14,289 bases of DNA from Betaproteobacteria bacterium UBA2293 (GTDB lineage Bacteria; Pseudomonadota; Gammaproteobacteria; Burkholderiales; Rhodocyclaceae), in NCBI GenBank assembly GCA_002345845.1, contig DDWF01000029.1:457-14745 (forward strand). The letters run 5' to 3'. Of the stretch, positions 6,308 to 12,458 are shown in pieces (within the stretch, counting starts at the first letter, position 1; each line of letters opens with the position of its first letter). A model generated the notes under the pieces. That model made no database searches, was not told where the DNA came from, and saw only the letters and a program-made list of their open reading frames with translations. The translations under genes and the position numbers were made by a program.

Positions 6308-7531
6308 TCACAAGCCTGCGCGCATTTTTCGGATGCGTTGCTCAATGTCTGCCGCAAAGAACTCGACGCTGGCCGGGGTTACGCCCAGATCTTCCGCCGT
6401 GCCCCGGAATCTTTCGACAGTATCGATGACTTCTTCGACAATCCGTTTGGCTTGCGCACGATCACGCAGCCAGTGCCTGCCGATATCAAGCAGCTCGCCG
6501 CCGCTTGGCGTGCCAAACTGATGGCCCATCGCCATGACGTGGTCGCCGTTGCGCCCAATATCAGGCACCAGATCGAAGGCCGGCGACAACCGGTAGCCGC
6601 GCTCATCCCGAATCATGGCGAAATTCTTCAGATGATCATCGGTATTGCCAATCGCCGCGTTGAAACACATCTGCCGAAAGAACCTGATCAAATCGTTCCC
6701 GTCGTCCGAGAATTTCCGAATCGCAGCGGCAGGATCGTTGTACGACTGACAATGGACGCCACCGGCTTCGCGGCAGAGCGTCCCCAGGGACAGCATATGC
6801 ACACGCCCGCCCGCGGATGTAATGTCGAAACGGCGTATCAGGAGCGCCCGCCGCTTGCCCAGATCGACCAGATGCGATTCCGGCACATCAAGTCCGGCGC
6901 TTCGCGCCAGCTCAAGGCTGGTGGCTTCCAGTCCGACGACGTCGAAACCGTTATCGCGTACCACGCTGGGAAACTTGGCGATCCATTCGCCCCCGTGGGC
7001 GGCCACCAGTGCTTTCGGGCGGGCGCCGCCTGGCGTTGCCCCGGCGGCATACAGGCGTTTCAGTTCGGCGTCCTCGATGGGTTGGTGGGCATCGAATGCC
7101 GCCGCCGCCGCCGCGAGATCGGCCAGGGCGTGCGATGAGTGGGCGCGAACCGGCGGTGCGGCCTTCTCGGAAAACGACAAGGCACCCAAACCATTTCCGG
7201 CAACGGCGCGCATGATCCAGTAAGGGCTTTGCTGGTGCCTGGGCAATCGATGCGCCGCGACGATCAACCGACGTCCCCAGTCATCCGGCAGTGCGTCGTT
7301 TAATGCCTGCAATGGCGGGCCGAGATGGCTCGCCTGGAATTCCGCCGCCACGAGTGGCAGCATTTGCGGATCCGGGTTGATCGGAAAGGAATCCTTGCGT
7401 GCGAGCCAGCTACTTGCATAGCGAAACGCCGTCGGTGCCATGCCATTGGGGCGCGGCTCGTCGAAAGCCAATTCACCGAGTTCGCTAGTCTCGCCGTCCG
7501 GCAGCGTAATCCAGATGCGAAGAAAGTTCAC
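6308..7531 (-). CDS. hipA: HipA-family serine/threonine kinase toxin
   Basis: A 407-residue HipA-type kinase, near the usual length. The N-terminal 100 residues are the Couple_hipA-like part; the kinase core shows the Gly-rich loop ATPGGARPKA (165-174), the ATP-binding Lys in WIAKFP (183-188), the catalytic loop NTDDHLKNF (296-304) and the metal-binding Asp in SPAFDLVP (316-323). All catalytic residues look intact. E. coli HipA phosphorylates glutamyl-tRNA synthetase and promotes persistence; the target here is not known. It starts with GTG overlapping the hipB stop (GTGA). Directly behind the stop comes a 56-bp epimerase scrap. Confidence 0.94.
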   Translation of the reverse strand: MNFLRIWITLPDGETSELGELAFDEPRPNGMAPTAFRYASSWLARKDSFPINPDPQMLPLVAAEFQASHLGPPLQALNDALPDDWGRRLIVAAHRLPRHQQSPYWIMRAVAGNGLGALSFSEKAAPPVRAHSSHALADLAAAAAAFDAHQPIEDAELKRLYAAGATPGGARPKALVAAHGGEWIAKFPSVVRDNGFDVVGLEATSLELARSAGLDVPESHLVDLGKRRALLIRRFDITSAGGRVHMLSLGTLCREAGGVHCQSYNDPAAAIRKFSDDGNDLIRFFRQMCFNAAIGNTDDHLKNFAMIRDERGYRLSPAFDLVPDIGRNGDHVMAMGHQFGTPSGGELLDIGRHWLRDRAQAKRIVEEVIDTVERFRGTAEDLGVTPASVEFFAADIEQRIRKMRAGL

Positions 7532-7857
7532 CCGGCTCCCCGGATAGTGCGCAACACCTGCTTGCCCTTGGCCGCACGCTGCCTCGGTTTCCGTGCGCGT
7601 GCCGCGCGCTCAAACAAGCTTTCCTGCTTTTCCAGCACCGGATCGAGGTCGGACAAACGTGACAGCATCCAGAGCGCCGCCGCCCACGCACCAACAGAAA
7701 CCGTCGGTGCGCCCTTTTCCATATCACGCAGCGTCGGCACCGACACGCCCAGACGTCTCGCGAACAGCGCCTGGCTGTCACCCTTGTCGATGCGCGCAGC
7801 CCGTAGCCGCGCACCAAGAGCAGTGATAGCAATCAGAGTGTCTTCATTGGAAAACAT
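7528..7857 (-). CDS. hipB: HipB-like XRE-family antitoxin/repressor
   Basis: A helix-turn-helix protein (109 residues from the chosen start) that should bind HipA and repress its own operon. The HTH core is GARLRAARIDKGDSQALFAR followed by RLGVSVPTLRDMEKG, typical of the XRE fold; the C-terminal part is Lys/Arg-rich. Three in-frame ATGs exist (7873-7875, 7864-7866, 7855-7857). The third is preferred because the first two fall inside a candidate -10 box and inverted repeat; it would give a nearly leaderless message. If transcription runs through from the epimerase, the first start (7875) remains possible. The epimerase stop (7888-7890) is within 35 bases. Confidence 0.9.
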   Translation of the reverse strand: MFSNEDTLIAITALGARLRAARIDKGDSQALFARRLGVSVPTLRDMEKGAPTVSVGAWAAALWMLSRLSDLDPVLEKQESLFERAARARKPRQRAAKGKQVLRTIRGAG

Positions 7858-7861
7858 AGCC

Positions 7862-7893
7862 TGCATAATATGCATTATTTTAGGTTATTACAA
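7862..7893 (-). promoter_or_regulatory. hipBA promoter with overlapping inverted-repeat operator
   Basis: Minus-strand TTGTAA (7888-7893) and TATTAT (7865-7870) are 17 bases apart. The -10 box lies inside TGCATA-A-TATGCA (7862-7874), a 13-base inverted repeat. The overlap suits autorepression by HipB. The -35 box overlaps the last codons and stop of the epimerase gene, which is AT-rich compared with the body of that gene. Confidence 0.58.
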
Positions 7894-8862
7894 ACTATGA
7901 TTTGCGTTAATTGCCAGCATCTCCCGCAGTCCGTCCTCAAGCCCAATGCCGGCCCGCCAACCCAGTTCCCGCTCGATCCGCGCCGGCGAATAGCAGGCCG
8001 AACCGATCAGGCGGTCGACGATTTCGCCCAGTCGGCCATTCAGACGCCCTGCCGCGCGCAAGACGCCTGCCGGGACGCTCCAACGAAAAGTCGGCCCTGG
8101 CGAGACCAAGTGCCCCGCAGCGGGTATGGAATGCCCCGCATGGGGTACAGCGCCAGCGACACTTGCGGCACGGATGGCGTCGTAAATCTCCCGCCCTGAA
8201 TACGCGCGCGGATCGGCCACAATGTACGTCCTGCCATTCGCCGTCGGGGCCTCAGCTACCAGCCGCATTACGGACACAACATCATCCACATGCACCAGCG
8301 AACGCCGGTTGCCCGTCTCCGGCAAGGGCGGAAACCAGCCGGCGCGAATGCCGCGCGCCATACGTTCCAGATTGCCTCGCCCGCCACGGCCATAGACCAT
8401 CGCCAGCCTGAGATTGACGACGTGCATGCCGAACTTCGCGCCCGCTTCCAGTACCGCATCCTCGGCCGCACGCTTCGCCTTGCCATAAGGCGTAACCGGC
8501 TCGCCCGGCCAGTCCTCATCGACGCACTCATCGCCCGGTTCGGCCATCGCCTTGACGCTGGAAAGAAAAACGAAGCGCTTCACGCCCGCCGCGCCCGCCG
8601 CGGCCAGCAGATTGCGTGTGCCTTCGAAATTGATGCGCCAATGGGCTTCGGGATCGGATGACGTAAAGGCATGGGCGTAGCCGGCACAGTGGAAGATTGC
8701 TTCTATATCTTCACAAGCTGAAGCCAGCGATGCGGGATCAAGCAGGTCGCCACGCATCGTACCGGGTATCGCCGCCGCATCCCCCACCAACCCGCGATCT
8801 CCGGACTGTAGCAGGCGGTGACCGATGAAACCCGTGGCGCCGGTGATCAATATCCCGCTCAA
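7888..8862 (-). CDS. NAD-dependent sugar epimerase/reductase (WbpV/WbpK-like), intact copy B
   Basis: A 324-residue extended SDR enzyme. GATGFIG (8-14) binds NAD, and the catalytic residues are Ser101/102 in FLSSVKA and Tyr126-Lys130 in PYGKAK. In O-antigen operons this family acts on the product of WbpM-type dehydratases, reducing or epimerising the 4-keto sugar. The likely start is TTG at 8860-8862 overlapping the stop of the upstream toxin (TTGA); no ATG or GTG fits better. The segment after the first helix (QSGDRGLVGDAAAIPG) looks shorter than usual. Residues about 240-253 (PHAGHSIPAAGHLV) are an in-frame insertion missing from copy A. The C-terminus ends in INANHSL, unlike copy A. Probably functional, but the insertion and rebuilt ends leave some doubt. 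Confidence 0.9.
   Translation of the reverse strand: MSGILITGATGFIGHRLLQSGDRGLVGDAAAIPGTMRGDLLDPASLASACEDIEAIFHCAGYAHAFTSSDPEAHWRINFEGTRNLLAAAGAAGVKRFVFLSSVKAMAEPGDECVDEDWPGEPVTPYGKAKRAAEDAVLEAGAKFGMHVVNLRLAMVYGRGGRGNLERMARGIRAGWFPPLPETGNRRSLVHVDDVVSVMRLVAEAPTANGRTYIVADPRAYSGREIYDAIRAASVAGAVPHAGHSIPAAGHLVSPGPTFRWSVPAGVLRAAGRLNGRLGEIVDRLIGSACYSPARIERELGWRAGIGLEDGLREMLAINANHSL
8107..8148. repeat. 42-bp in-frame palindromic insertion in the epimerase gene
   Basis: Present in copy B but absent from copy A at 3680/3681. It consists of two imperfect 20-base units (AAGTGCCCCGCAGCGGGTAT and GAATGCCCCGCATGGGGTAC), each with a self-complementary core (CCCGC-A-GCGGG; CCCC-GCAT-GGGG). Its length is a multiple of three and it adds about 14 residues without stops. 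This resembles small palindromic elements that insert within genes. Exact borders are uncertain by one or two bases. Confidence 0.8.
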
Positions 8863-9284
8863 TTCGAATTCGCTACCCGGAACGGATTAGTCAAACGGAG
8901 GCCCAACCCGCCAAAGTCGGCAACATTGCGCGTAACGACGGTCAGGTCGTGAATCAGGGCGATCGCGGCTATTTGCTTGTCGACGGGATGCCGGGAATTC
9001 GGCGCCATGAATTTCCCCCAAACTTGGGCGCAGTCGAGATCGAAGTCGAGAATGCGGTCCGAATAATTTTCGACAATCATATCCAGCCAGGCTTCGAGCT
9101 TACTGGCTTGCCTGGCGTCGCCACGTTTTCGGATGATTTCAAGCCCGCAACGGATCTCCCCGATGGTTAACACCGAAATATAGATATCTGCCGGATCGGC
9201 CGACCCCCAAAAGAGCCGCACGCCGGGATCGGCCTTTGCACCCTTGCGCGCCTCGCTGACGACATTGGTGTCGACGAGAAACAC
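8859..9284 (-). CDS. FitB/VapC-type PIN-domain toxin (module 1)
   Basis: A 141-residue PIN protein starting at GTG (9282-9284), one base after the antitoxin stop. Longer upstream starts would run through the antitoxin in another frame and add 50 unrelated residues, so they were discarded. Acidic active-site residues: Asp in FLVDTNVVSE, Glu in LTIGEIRCG, Asp in HPVDKQIAAIA, and Asp in TRNVADF. The layout DTNVVSE plus NPF near the C-terminus is characteristic of FitB-like VapC toxins. Its TGA overlaps the TTG start of the epimerase gene, joining the module directly to a polysaccharide gene. Confidence 0.9.
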   Translation of the reverse strand: MFLVDTNVVSEARKGAKADPGVRLFWGSADPADIYISVLTIGEIRCGLEIIRKRGDARQASKLEAWLDMIVENYSDRILDFDLDCAQVWGKFMAPNSRHPVDKQIAAIALIHDLTVVTRNVADFGGLGLRLTNPFRVANSN

Positions 9285-9285
9285 G

Positions 9286-9504
9286 TCAGGCGGCTTTGTT
9301 GCGCAAATCGAAATCCTCATCCTCGCCGACATTCGGCATGCTGGCCAGCACATCGGCCACCGAACGGCGGGGCGGGCGTTGCAGAGCCGAACGCAGAATC
9401 TCTCGGTGCTCGGCCTCCGCGCTGCGGCCATGGGCCGCGGCAACCAGTTTCAACGTACGAACCAGATCCTCATCGACGTTACGCACCACAAGATTGGTTG
9501 TCAT
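9286..9504 (-). CDS. FitA-type ribbon-helix-helix antitoxin (module 1)
   Basis: A 72-residue antitoxin: NLVVRNVDEDLVRTLKLVAA forms the N-terminal beta strand and first helix of a ribbon-helix-helix fold, then AHGRSAEAEHREILRSAL, the conserved FitA HGRSxEAExRxIL motif. The acidic tail (NVGEDEDFDLRN) probably occupies the toxin active site. It is one base from its toxin. A similar but distinct FitA lies at 10195-10449. Upstream (9522-9529) is an 8-base palindrome TGATATCA, a possible operator half; no clear promoter boxes were seen. Confidence 0.9.
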   Translation of the reverse strand: MTTNLVVRNVDEDLVRTLKLVAAAHGRSAEAEHREILRSALQRPPRRSVADVLASMPNVGEDEDFDLRNKAA

Positions 9505-9556
9505 TGATCGCCCCCATTAAGTGATATCAATGATTGCATTCTGGCGCCCAGCGCTA

Positions 9557-9724
9557 TCATTGCAAGCATTTTTCGACAACAGTTGCCAGAAGATTACGCG
9601 TACATTTGAAATTCATGTGCCAATGTGCTTCTGGATCAAAAGAAACAAAAGCATGGGCATAACCGGCAAAGTGAAACGCAGTCTCGATATCATGACAGCC
9701 AACGGGAAGCGAGGCAGGCTCAAC
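9557..9724 (-). pseudogene. Diverged internal fragment of a second epimerase gene (copy D)
   Basis: One minus-strand frame reads EPASL, then DIETAFHFAGYAHAF, then SFDPEAHWHMNF and TRNLLA. This aligns with residues 42-88 of the intact epimerase (DPASL, DIEAIFHCAGYAHAF, SSDPEAHWRINF, TRNLLA). DNA identity is clearly lower (roughly 70% by eye) and the fragment is more AT-rich, so it comes from a divergent homologue and not from the recent duplication. Stops lie just outside (9557-9559 and one upstream). The rest of 9505-9781 holds nothing else recognisable. Confidence 0.82.
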
Positions 9725-9781
9725 TCGCTGACTTGGGGCTGTCGGCGAAATTCATTCATGCCCATGTTTTGCTGGGCGCTT

Positions 9782-10198
9782 CTACGCTTCCCACGGATTA
9801 ATGACCTTAACGCCGGCTGCCTCATAGGGAGCTGTATCGCGTGACGCCACGATGAACCCGCGCGAGGCGGCGATTGCGGCAATGTAGCCGTCAGGTGTTG
9901 GAAATCCTCGTCCGGAGACCTTGGCTGTCATGGCCAGCTCGGCATAGTGTCGTGCGGCATCAATGTCGAATGCAAGCACCCGATCCCTGAATAGTCCCAT
10001 CAGACCGTCAAGGGTTTGCGCCAACATGTCCCTGCGCTTGCCTGCCGGGAGTGCAGCGATGCCAAACAGCAGTTCGGCCAATGTCACACTGGACAGATAC
10101 AGCGTTTCGGCTGCTTGATCGTTCAGCCAAGCCCGCACCACAGGGTGCGGCTCGGGTTTCATCGCTTCGGAAACGACGTTGGTATCGAGAACAATCAT
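9782..10198 (-). CDS. FitB/VapC-type PIN-domain toxin (module 2)
   Basis: A 138-residue PIN toxin. MIVLDTNVVSEAMKPEPHP carries the first Asp, VTLAELLFGIAALPAGKR the Glu, TPDGYIAAIAA the third acidic residue and SRDTAPYEAAG the fourth. KVINPWEA at the end is the usual FitB-like C-terminus. The ATG overlaps the antitoxin stop (ATGA). It shares the same layout as module 1 but only the motif residues are alike, so this looks like an independent arrival and not a tandem copy. The stop is about 60 bases before the decayed epimerase fragment D. Confidence 0.92.
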   Translation of the reverse strand: MIVLDTNVVSEAMKPEPHPVVRAWLNDQAAETLYLSSVTLAELLFGIAALPAGKRRDMLAQTLDGLMGLFRDRVLAFDIDAARHYAELAMTAKVSGRGFPTPDGYIAAIAASRGFIVASRDTAPYEAAGVKVINPWEA

Positions 10199-10449
10199 TC
10201 AAACCTCGGCGGCTCGGCCGGTGTCTTGTCTCTCACTTGCTGAAAAACCTCGAAATCCTCGTTCGCAAGGCCGACCTTGCGGCCCAGTGCCGCGAGGGCA
10301 TCACCCAGGCGAACGCGCGTTTCCGGCTTGACCGCGACAGCCAGAATCTCGCGGACTTCGGCCTCGGTGCTGCGTCCATGAAGAGCTGCCTGCACCCGTA
10401 ACGCGCGATGCACGTCATCGGGCAGATTGCGTACTGTTAGCATTGCCAT
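10195..10449 (-). CDS. FitA-type ribbon-helix-helix antitoxin (module 2)
   Basis: An 84-residue antitoxin with LTVRNLPDDVHRALRVQAAL forming the DNA-binding strand and helix, then HGRSTEAEVREILAVAV, the FitA signature. The C-terminal region should wrap the toxin. The ATG at 10447-10449 is supported by a GAGG ribosome-binding motif seven bases upstream. It ends in ATGA overlap with its toxin. A promoter with a symmetrical element sits directly upstream, partly inside the HicB-like remnant. Confidence 0.92.
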   Translation of the reverse strand: MAMLTVRNLPDDVHRALRVQAALHGRSTEAEVREILAVAVKPETRVRLGDALAALGRKVGLANEDFEVFQQVRDKTPAEPPRFE

Positions 10450-10462
10450 AGCATCACCTCAA

Positions 10463-10512
10463 TATAATGCATTCAACGCAATCATTATAATACTATGAAT
10501 GCGCTTCTGCAA
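10463..10512 (-). promoter_or_regulatory. Promoter/operator of FitAB-type module 2
   Basis: A perfect minus-strand TATAAT (10484-10489) lies 17 bases from TTGCAG (10507-10512), a weak -35. Inverted arms TATAATG (10463-10469) and CATTATA (10483-10489) are 13 bases apart and one covers the -10 box, a layout expected for an antitoxin operator. Confidence 0.58.
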
Positions 10513-10738
10513 GGAGCATTGTCATGACGGAAAACCACATGTCACCAGCGAACGCCGGCCGTTTTTCCACACAGGGAATGTCGCGCCCCATGTCGGCCAG
10601 CGCCGACACCACGGCGAGAAACGCATCGCGCCCGTTTTCCACCGCCTCGGCCTCGGTTTCGCCATCGGCCATGCAGCCGGGAAGATCGGGGAAGGTAATC
10701 AGGATTACCCGGTAATCAGCGCTCGCATCGAATAGCAA
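10493..10738 (-). pseudogene. Orphan, truncated HicB-like antitoxin
   Basis: An 81-codon frame opening with TTG. DYRVILITFPDLPGCMADGE followed by TEAEAVENGRDAFLAVVSAL is the HicB partial RNase H-like fold pattern (strand, PDLPGC turn, E-rich helix). The usual N-terminal strand and methionine start are missing, the segment after DMGRDIP is unlike HicB, and no HicA mRNA interferase gene is next to it. It follows the vapC stop in the same frame with one codon between. Best read as a remnant; it could still be made by translational coupling. Confidence 0.62.
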
Positions 10739-10741
10739 TTC

Positions 10742-11125
10742 TCAGAGTTGCCGTACTCTTTGACTTGCCGAACGCTTTTTCAGACGTACATCAAACGTGG
10801 CGAATTCATCCGCGTGGCGGGTAGAAGAAGCCAAGTGCAATGCATCGGCAAAATCCATACCCTCCGCATACCCCGCGAGCGCCTCGGCAACCGAGACCGC
10901 GTCTTCAACGGTCACTTGGGGCAGGCCAAGAACCTTGCGCAAGGAAGAAAGAATGACCGCCGGGTTCAAGGCATAGCTGTAACGCAACACCCATTCGGTT
11001 TCCAGCAATACCGACTTGGGAATATAGATACCTTCCCGGGAGAACAAGTCGGCAGCACGCTTGGCCTGAACGGGATCATCCCCCGTCAGCAACCTCACCA
11101 GGACGTTGGTATCGACCGCGATCAT
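10742..11125 (-). CDS. vapC: VapC-family PIN-domain toxin (AbrB-linked)
   Basis: A 127-residue PIN toxin. Acidic positions: Asp5 in VDTNVLVRLL, Glu in VLLETEWVLR (about 42), Asp in GMDFADALHLA (about 92) and Asp in FATFDVRL (about 114). Its sequence type (VDTNVLVRLLTGDDPVQ) is that of VapC toxins paired with AbrB/MazE-fold antitoxins, which agrees with the gene directly upstream. Start and antitoxin stop overlap as ATGA. Intact. Confidence 0.92.
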   Translation of the reverse strand: MIAVDTNVLVRLLTGDDPVQAKRAADLFSREGIYIPKSVLLETEWVLRYSYALNPAVILSSLRKVLGLPQVTVEDAVSVAEALAGYAEGMDFADALHLASSTRHADEFATFDVRLKKRSASQRVRQL

Positions 11126-11385
11126 GCCCGGCGGTCTCGGGCAGCGCCAACCCCTTGCGCAATGGCGGCATCCATCTCTTCGACAGTTCTGGCTGGCCCG
11201 CTATAACCCGTGCAACCGACAACCTCATCCAGACTGGCTGGCGTAAAAGGCTTGAGAGGACGCAACAACACCCCCTCGGCCGTATCCTCGACCATGAACT
11301 CGACGCCAGGCCCCCATGCGTGCGTCGCCCGTATGGACTTGGGCAGGATGATCTGACCCTTGCTCGACAAACGCGTAGTTTCCAT
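11122..11385 (-). CDS. vapB: AbrB/MazE-fold VapB-type antitoxin
   Basis: An 87-residue antitoxin with the swapped-hairpin AbrB motif TTRLSSKGQIILPKSIR at the N-terminus, followed by GVEFMVEDTAEGVLLRPL and a C-terminal toxin-binding helix (LDEVVGCTGYSGPARTVEEM). The ATG at 11383-11385 was chosen over upstream starts at 11433 and nearby because a near-consensus promoter (-10 at 11417-11422) lies between them; AbrB proteins also usually begin just before the TTRLSSKGQ motif. It overlaps vapC by ATGA. Confidence 0.9.
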   Translation of the reverse strand: METTRLSSKGQIILPKSIRATHAWGPGVEFMVEDTAEGVLLRPLKPFTPASLDEVVGCTGYSGPARTVEEMDAAIAQGVGAARDRRA

Positions 11386-11416
11386 GACGCCGCCCAAAGT
11401 AAGATTAACGTAAGAC

Positions 11417-11445
11417 ATCATAGTGGAACACAAACTTCATGGCAA
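11417..11445 (-). promoter_or_regulatory. Sigma-70-like promoter of AbrB-vapC
   Basis: Minus-strand TTGCCA (11440-11445), 17-base spacer, TATGAT (11417-11422). The predicted transcript starts about 25 bases before the chosen ATG. GTAAG occurs twice nearby as a short direct repeat and may be part of an AbrB-type operator. Confidence 0.65.
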
Positions 11446-11471
11446 TCCGCCCAATGGCCGAAGCTGAAACG

Positions 11472-12458
11472 CTATGTCGAGAACGGCGCCTCCGATTTTG
11501 ATGATGCGGGCACTGCTGACATCAGCCGCTCGGCCAACTCGATAAAAACCGACCTCGCTTCGGCGAATGTTACTGGCTCGCCAAAAACCAGCTCATCGAC
11601 GAACTGCAAGTAGTCACGTTCAAAGGTGCTGGCATCGTTGTGCAACGCTTGCATCACGGCTCGCATCTGCCCAACCGGATCCTGTTCGAATTCTGGGTAC
11701 TGATTCCGGTACTGGGCCGCGTCGCCTGCAACCATGGCGGCAAAGTGCTCATGGGGCAGCTGTAGCCCATCTCTTGCGCGAGCAATAGCCTTTACATCAT
11801 AAAGATGGCGAACAAGCCGGTCATCGTACTCTGCGCGATTACGACCCGCGCGTGCTTCGGCCGTGCGCCGCAAGAACGACAGCACCTTCTCTGCCACGGT
11901 CTCTTCAACCCCGATGCACTCGATCGACACGCCCGATACCGACTCTTCAACCAGGGTGGACAGCATCGACCGGATGGGCAGCGATACCGTCGGCAAAACA
12001 GGCGGCCGGGCATTCAGCTCTACCTTGATCTCCGTCCGCAGACTGGCCACCGGTGGAAATCGGCTTTCGTAGTGCAGATTCAATGACACGTAGCTGTTTT
12101 CATCGCGCGCCACGATCTGGTCTGCCGGCACATGAAAACCCAACTGCTCAAGGTCTCTGGCCAGGCGCTTTTTGTACTGGCTCAGCATCCGGCTGCGCGC
12201 ACTGCGTGACAAGCCCGCTGGCACGACCAATTTAAAGTCGATGTCTTCAGACATGCGATCGATGAGGCCGTGCGCCTTCGAAAGGCAAGTCCCGCCGCAA
12301 AACACCAGCCCGATGCCATCCTTCTCAGTCGCGTTGATGGCCTGCAGGACTTCGGTCAGCAGCAGGTCTTTTTCGATCACTGCCTCGGCGAGCGTTGTCA
12401 GCCCTTCGCCGATGACAGCCGTGATGAGGTCATGCTCGCGCGCTGTAATTGTTTTCAT
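11472..12458 (-). CDS. AbiEii/AbiGii-family nucleotidyltransferase toxin
   Basis: A 328-residue type IV TA toxin. VFCGGTCLSKAHGL (about 52-65) and MSEDIDFKL (about 69-77) form the nucleotidyltransferase GG(T/S)...DxD active site; EKDLLLTEVL (29-38) is the conserved N-terminal motif, and VEETVAEKVLSFLRR with YDVKAI is the typical helical part. AbiEii-type proteins add nucleotides to tRNA or another RNA and arrest growth; some act in phage abortive infection. The start MKTITAREHDL at 12456-12458 lies inside the end of the antitoxin gene (29-base overlap); upstream codons in this frame look like shadow sequence. Intact. Confidence 0.9.
   Translation of the reverse strand: MKTITAREHDLITAVIGEGLTTLAEAVIEKDLLLTEVLQAINATEKDGIGLVFCGGTCLSKAHGLIDRMSEDIDFKLVVPAGLSRSARSRMLSQYKKRLARDLEQLGFHVPADQIVARDENSYVSLNLHYESRFPPVASLRTEIKVELNARPPVLPTVSLPIRSMLSTLVEESVSGVSIECIGVEETVAEKVLSFLRRTAEARAGRNRAEYDDRLVRHLYDVKAIARARDGLQLPHEHFAAMVAGDAAQYRNQYPEFEQDPVGQMRAVMQALHNDASTFERDYLQFVDELVFGEPVTFAEARSVFIELAERLMSAVPASSKSEAPFST

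Noticed and set aside
6338..7138. 266-codon plus-strand ORF
   Set aside because: Lies entirely opposite hipA, whose kinase motifs are all intact; no domain seen in the plus-strand product.
9285..9443. Longer N-terminus for the module 1 PIN toxin
   Set aside because: The extra 53 codons run through the antitoxin gene in another frame and are Arg/Pro-rich; the PIN fold begins at the GTG at 9282-9284.
9522..9540. Promoter/operator for FitAB-type module 1
   Set aside because: An 8-base palindrome TGATATCA and an AATGATTGC motif shared with module 2 are present, but no credible -35/-10 pair was found, so it was not listed as a feature.
9521..9844. 107-codon plus-strand ORF between the two FitAB-type modules
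   Set aside because: It is the antisense of an epimerase fragment that gives clear homology on the minus strand.
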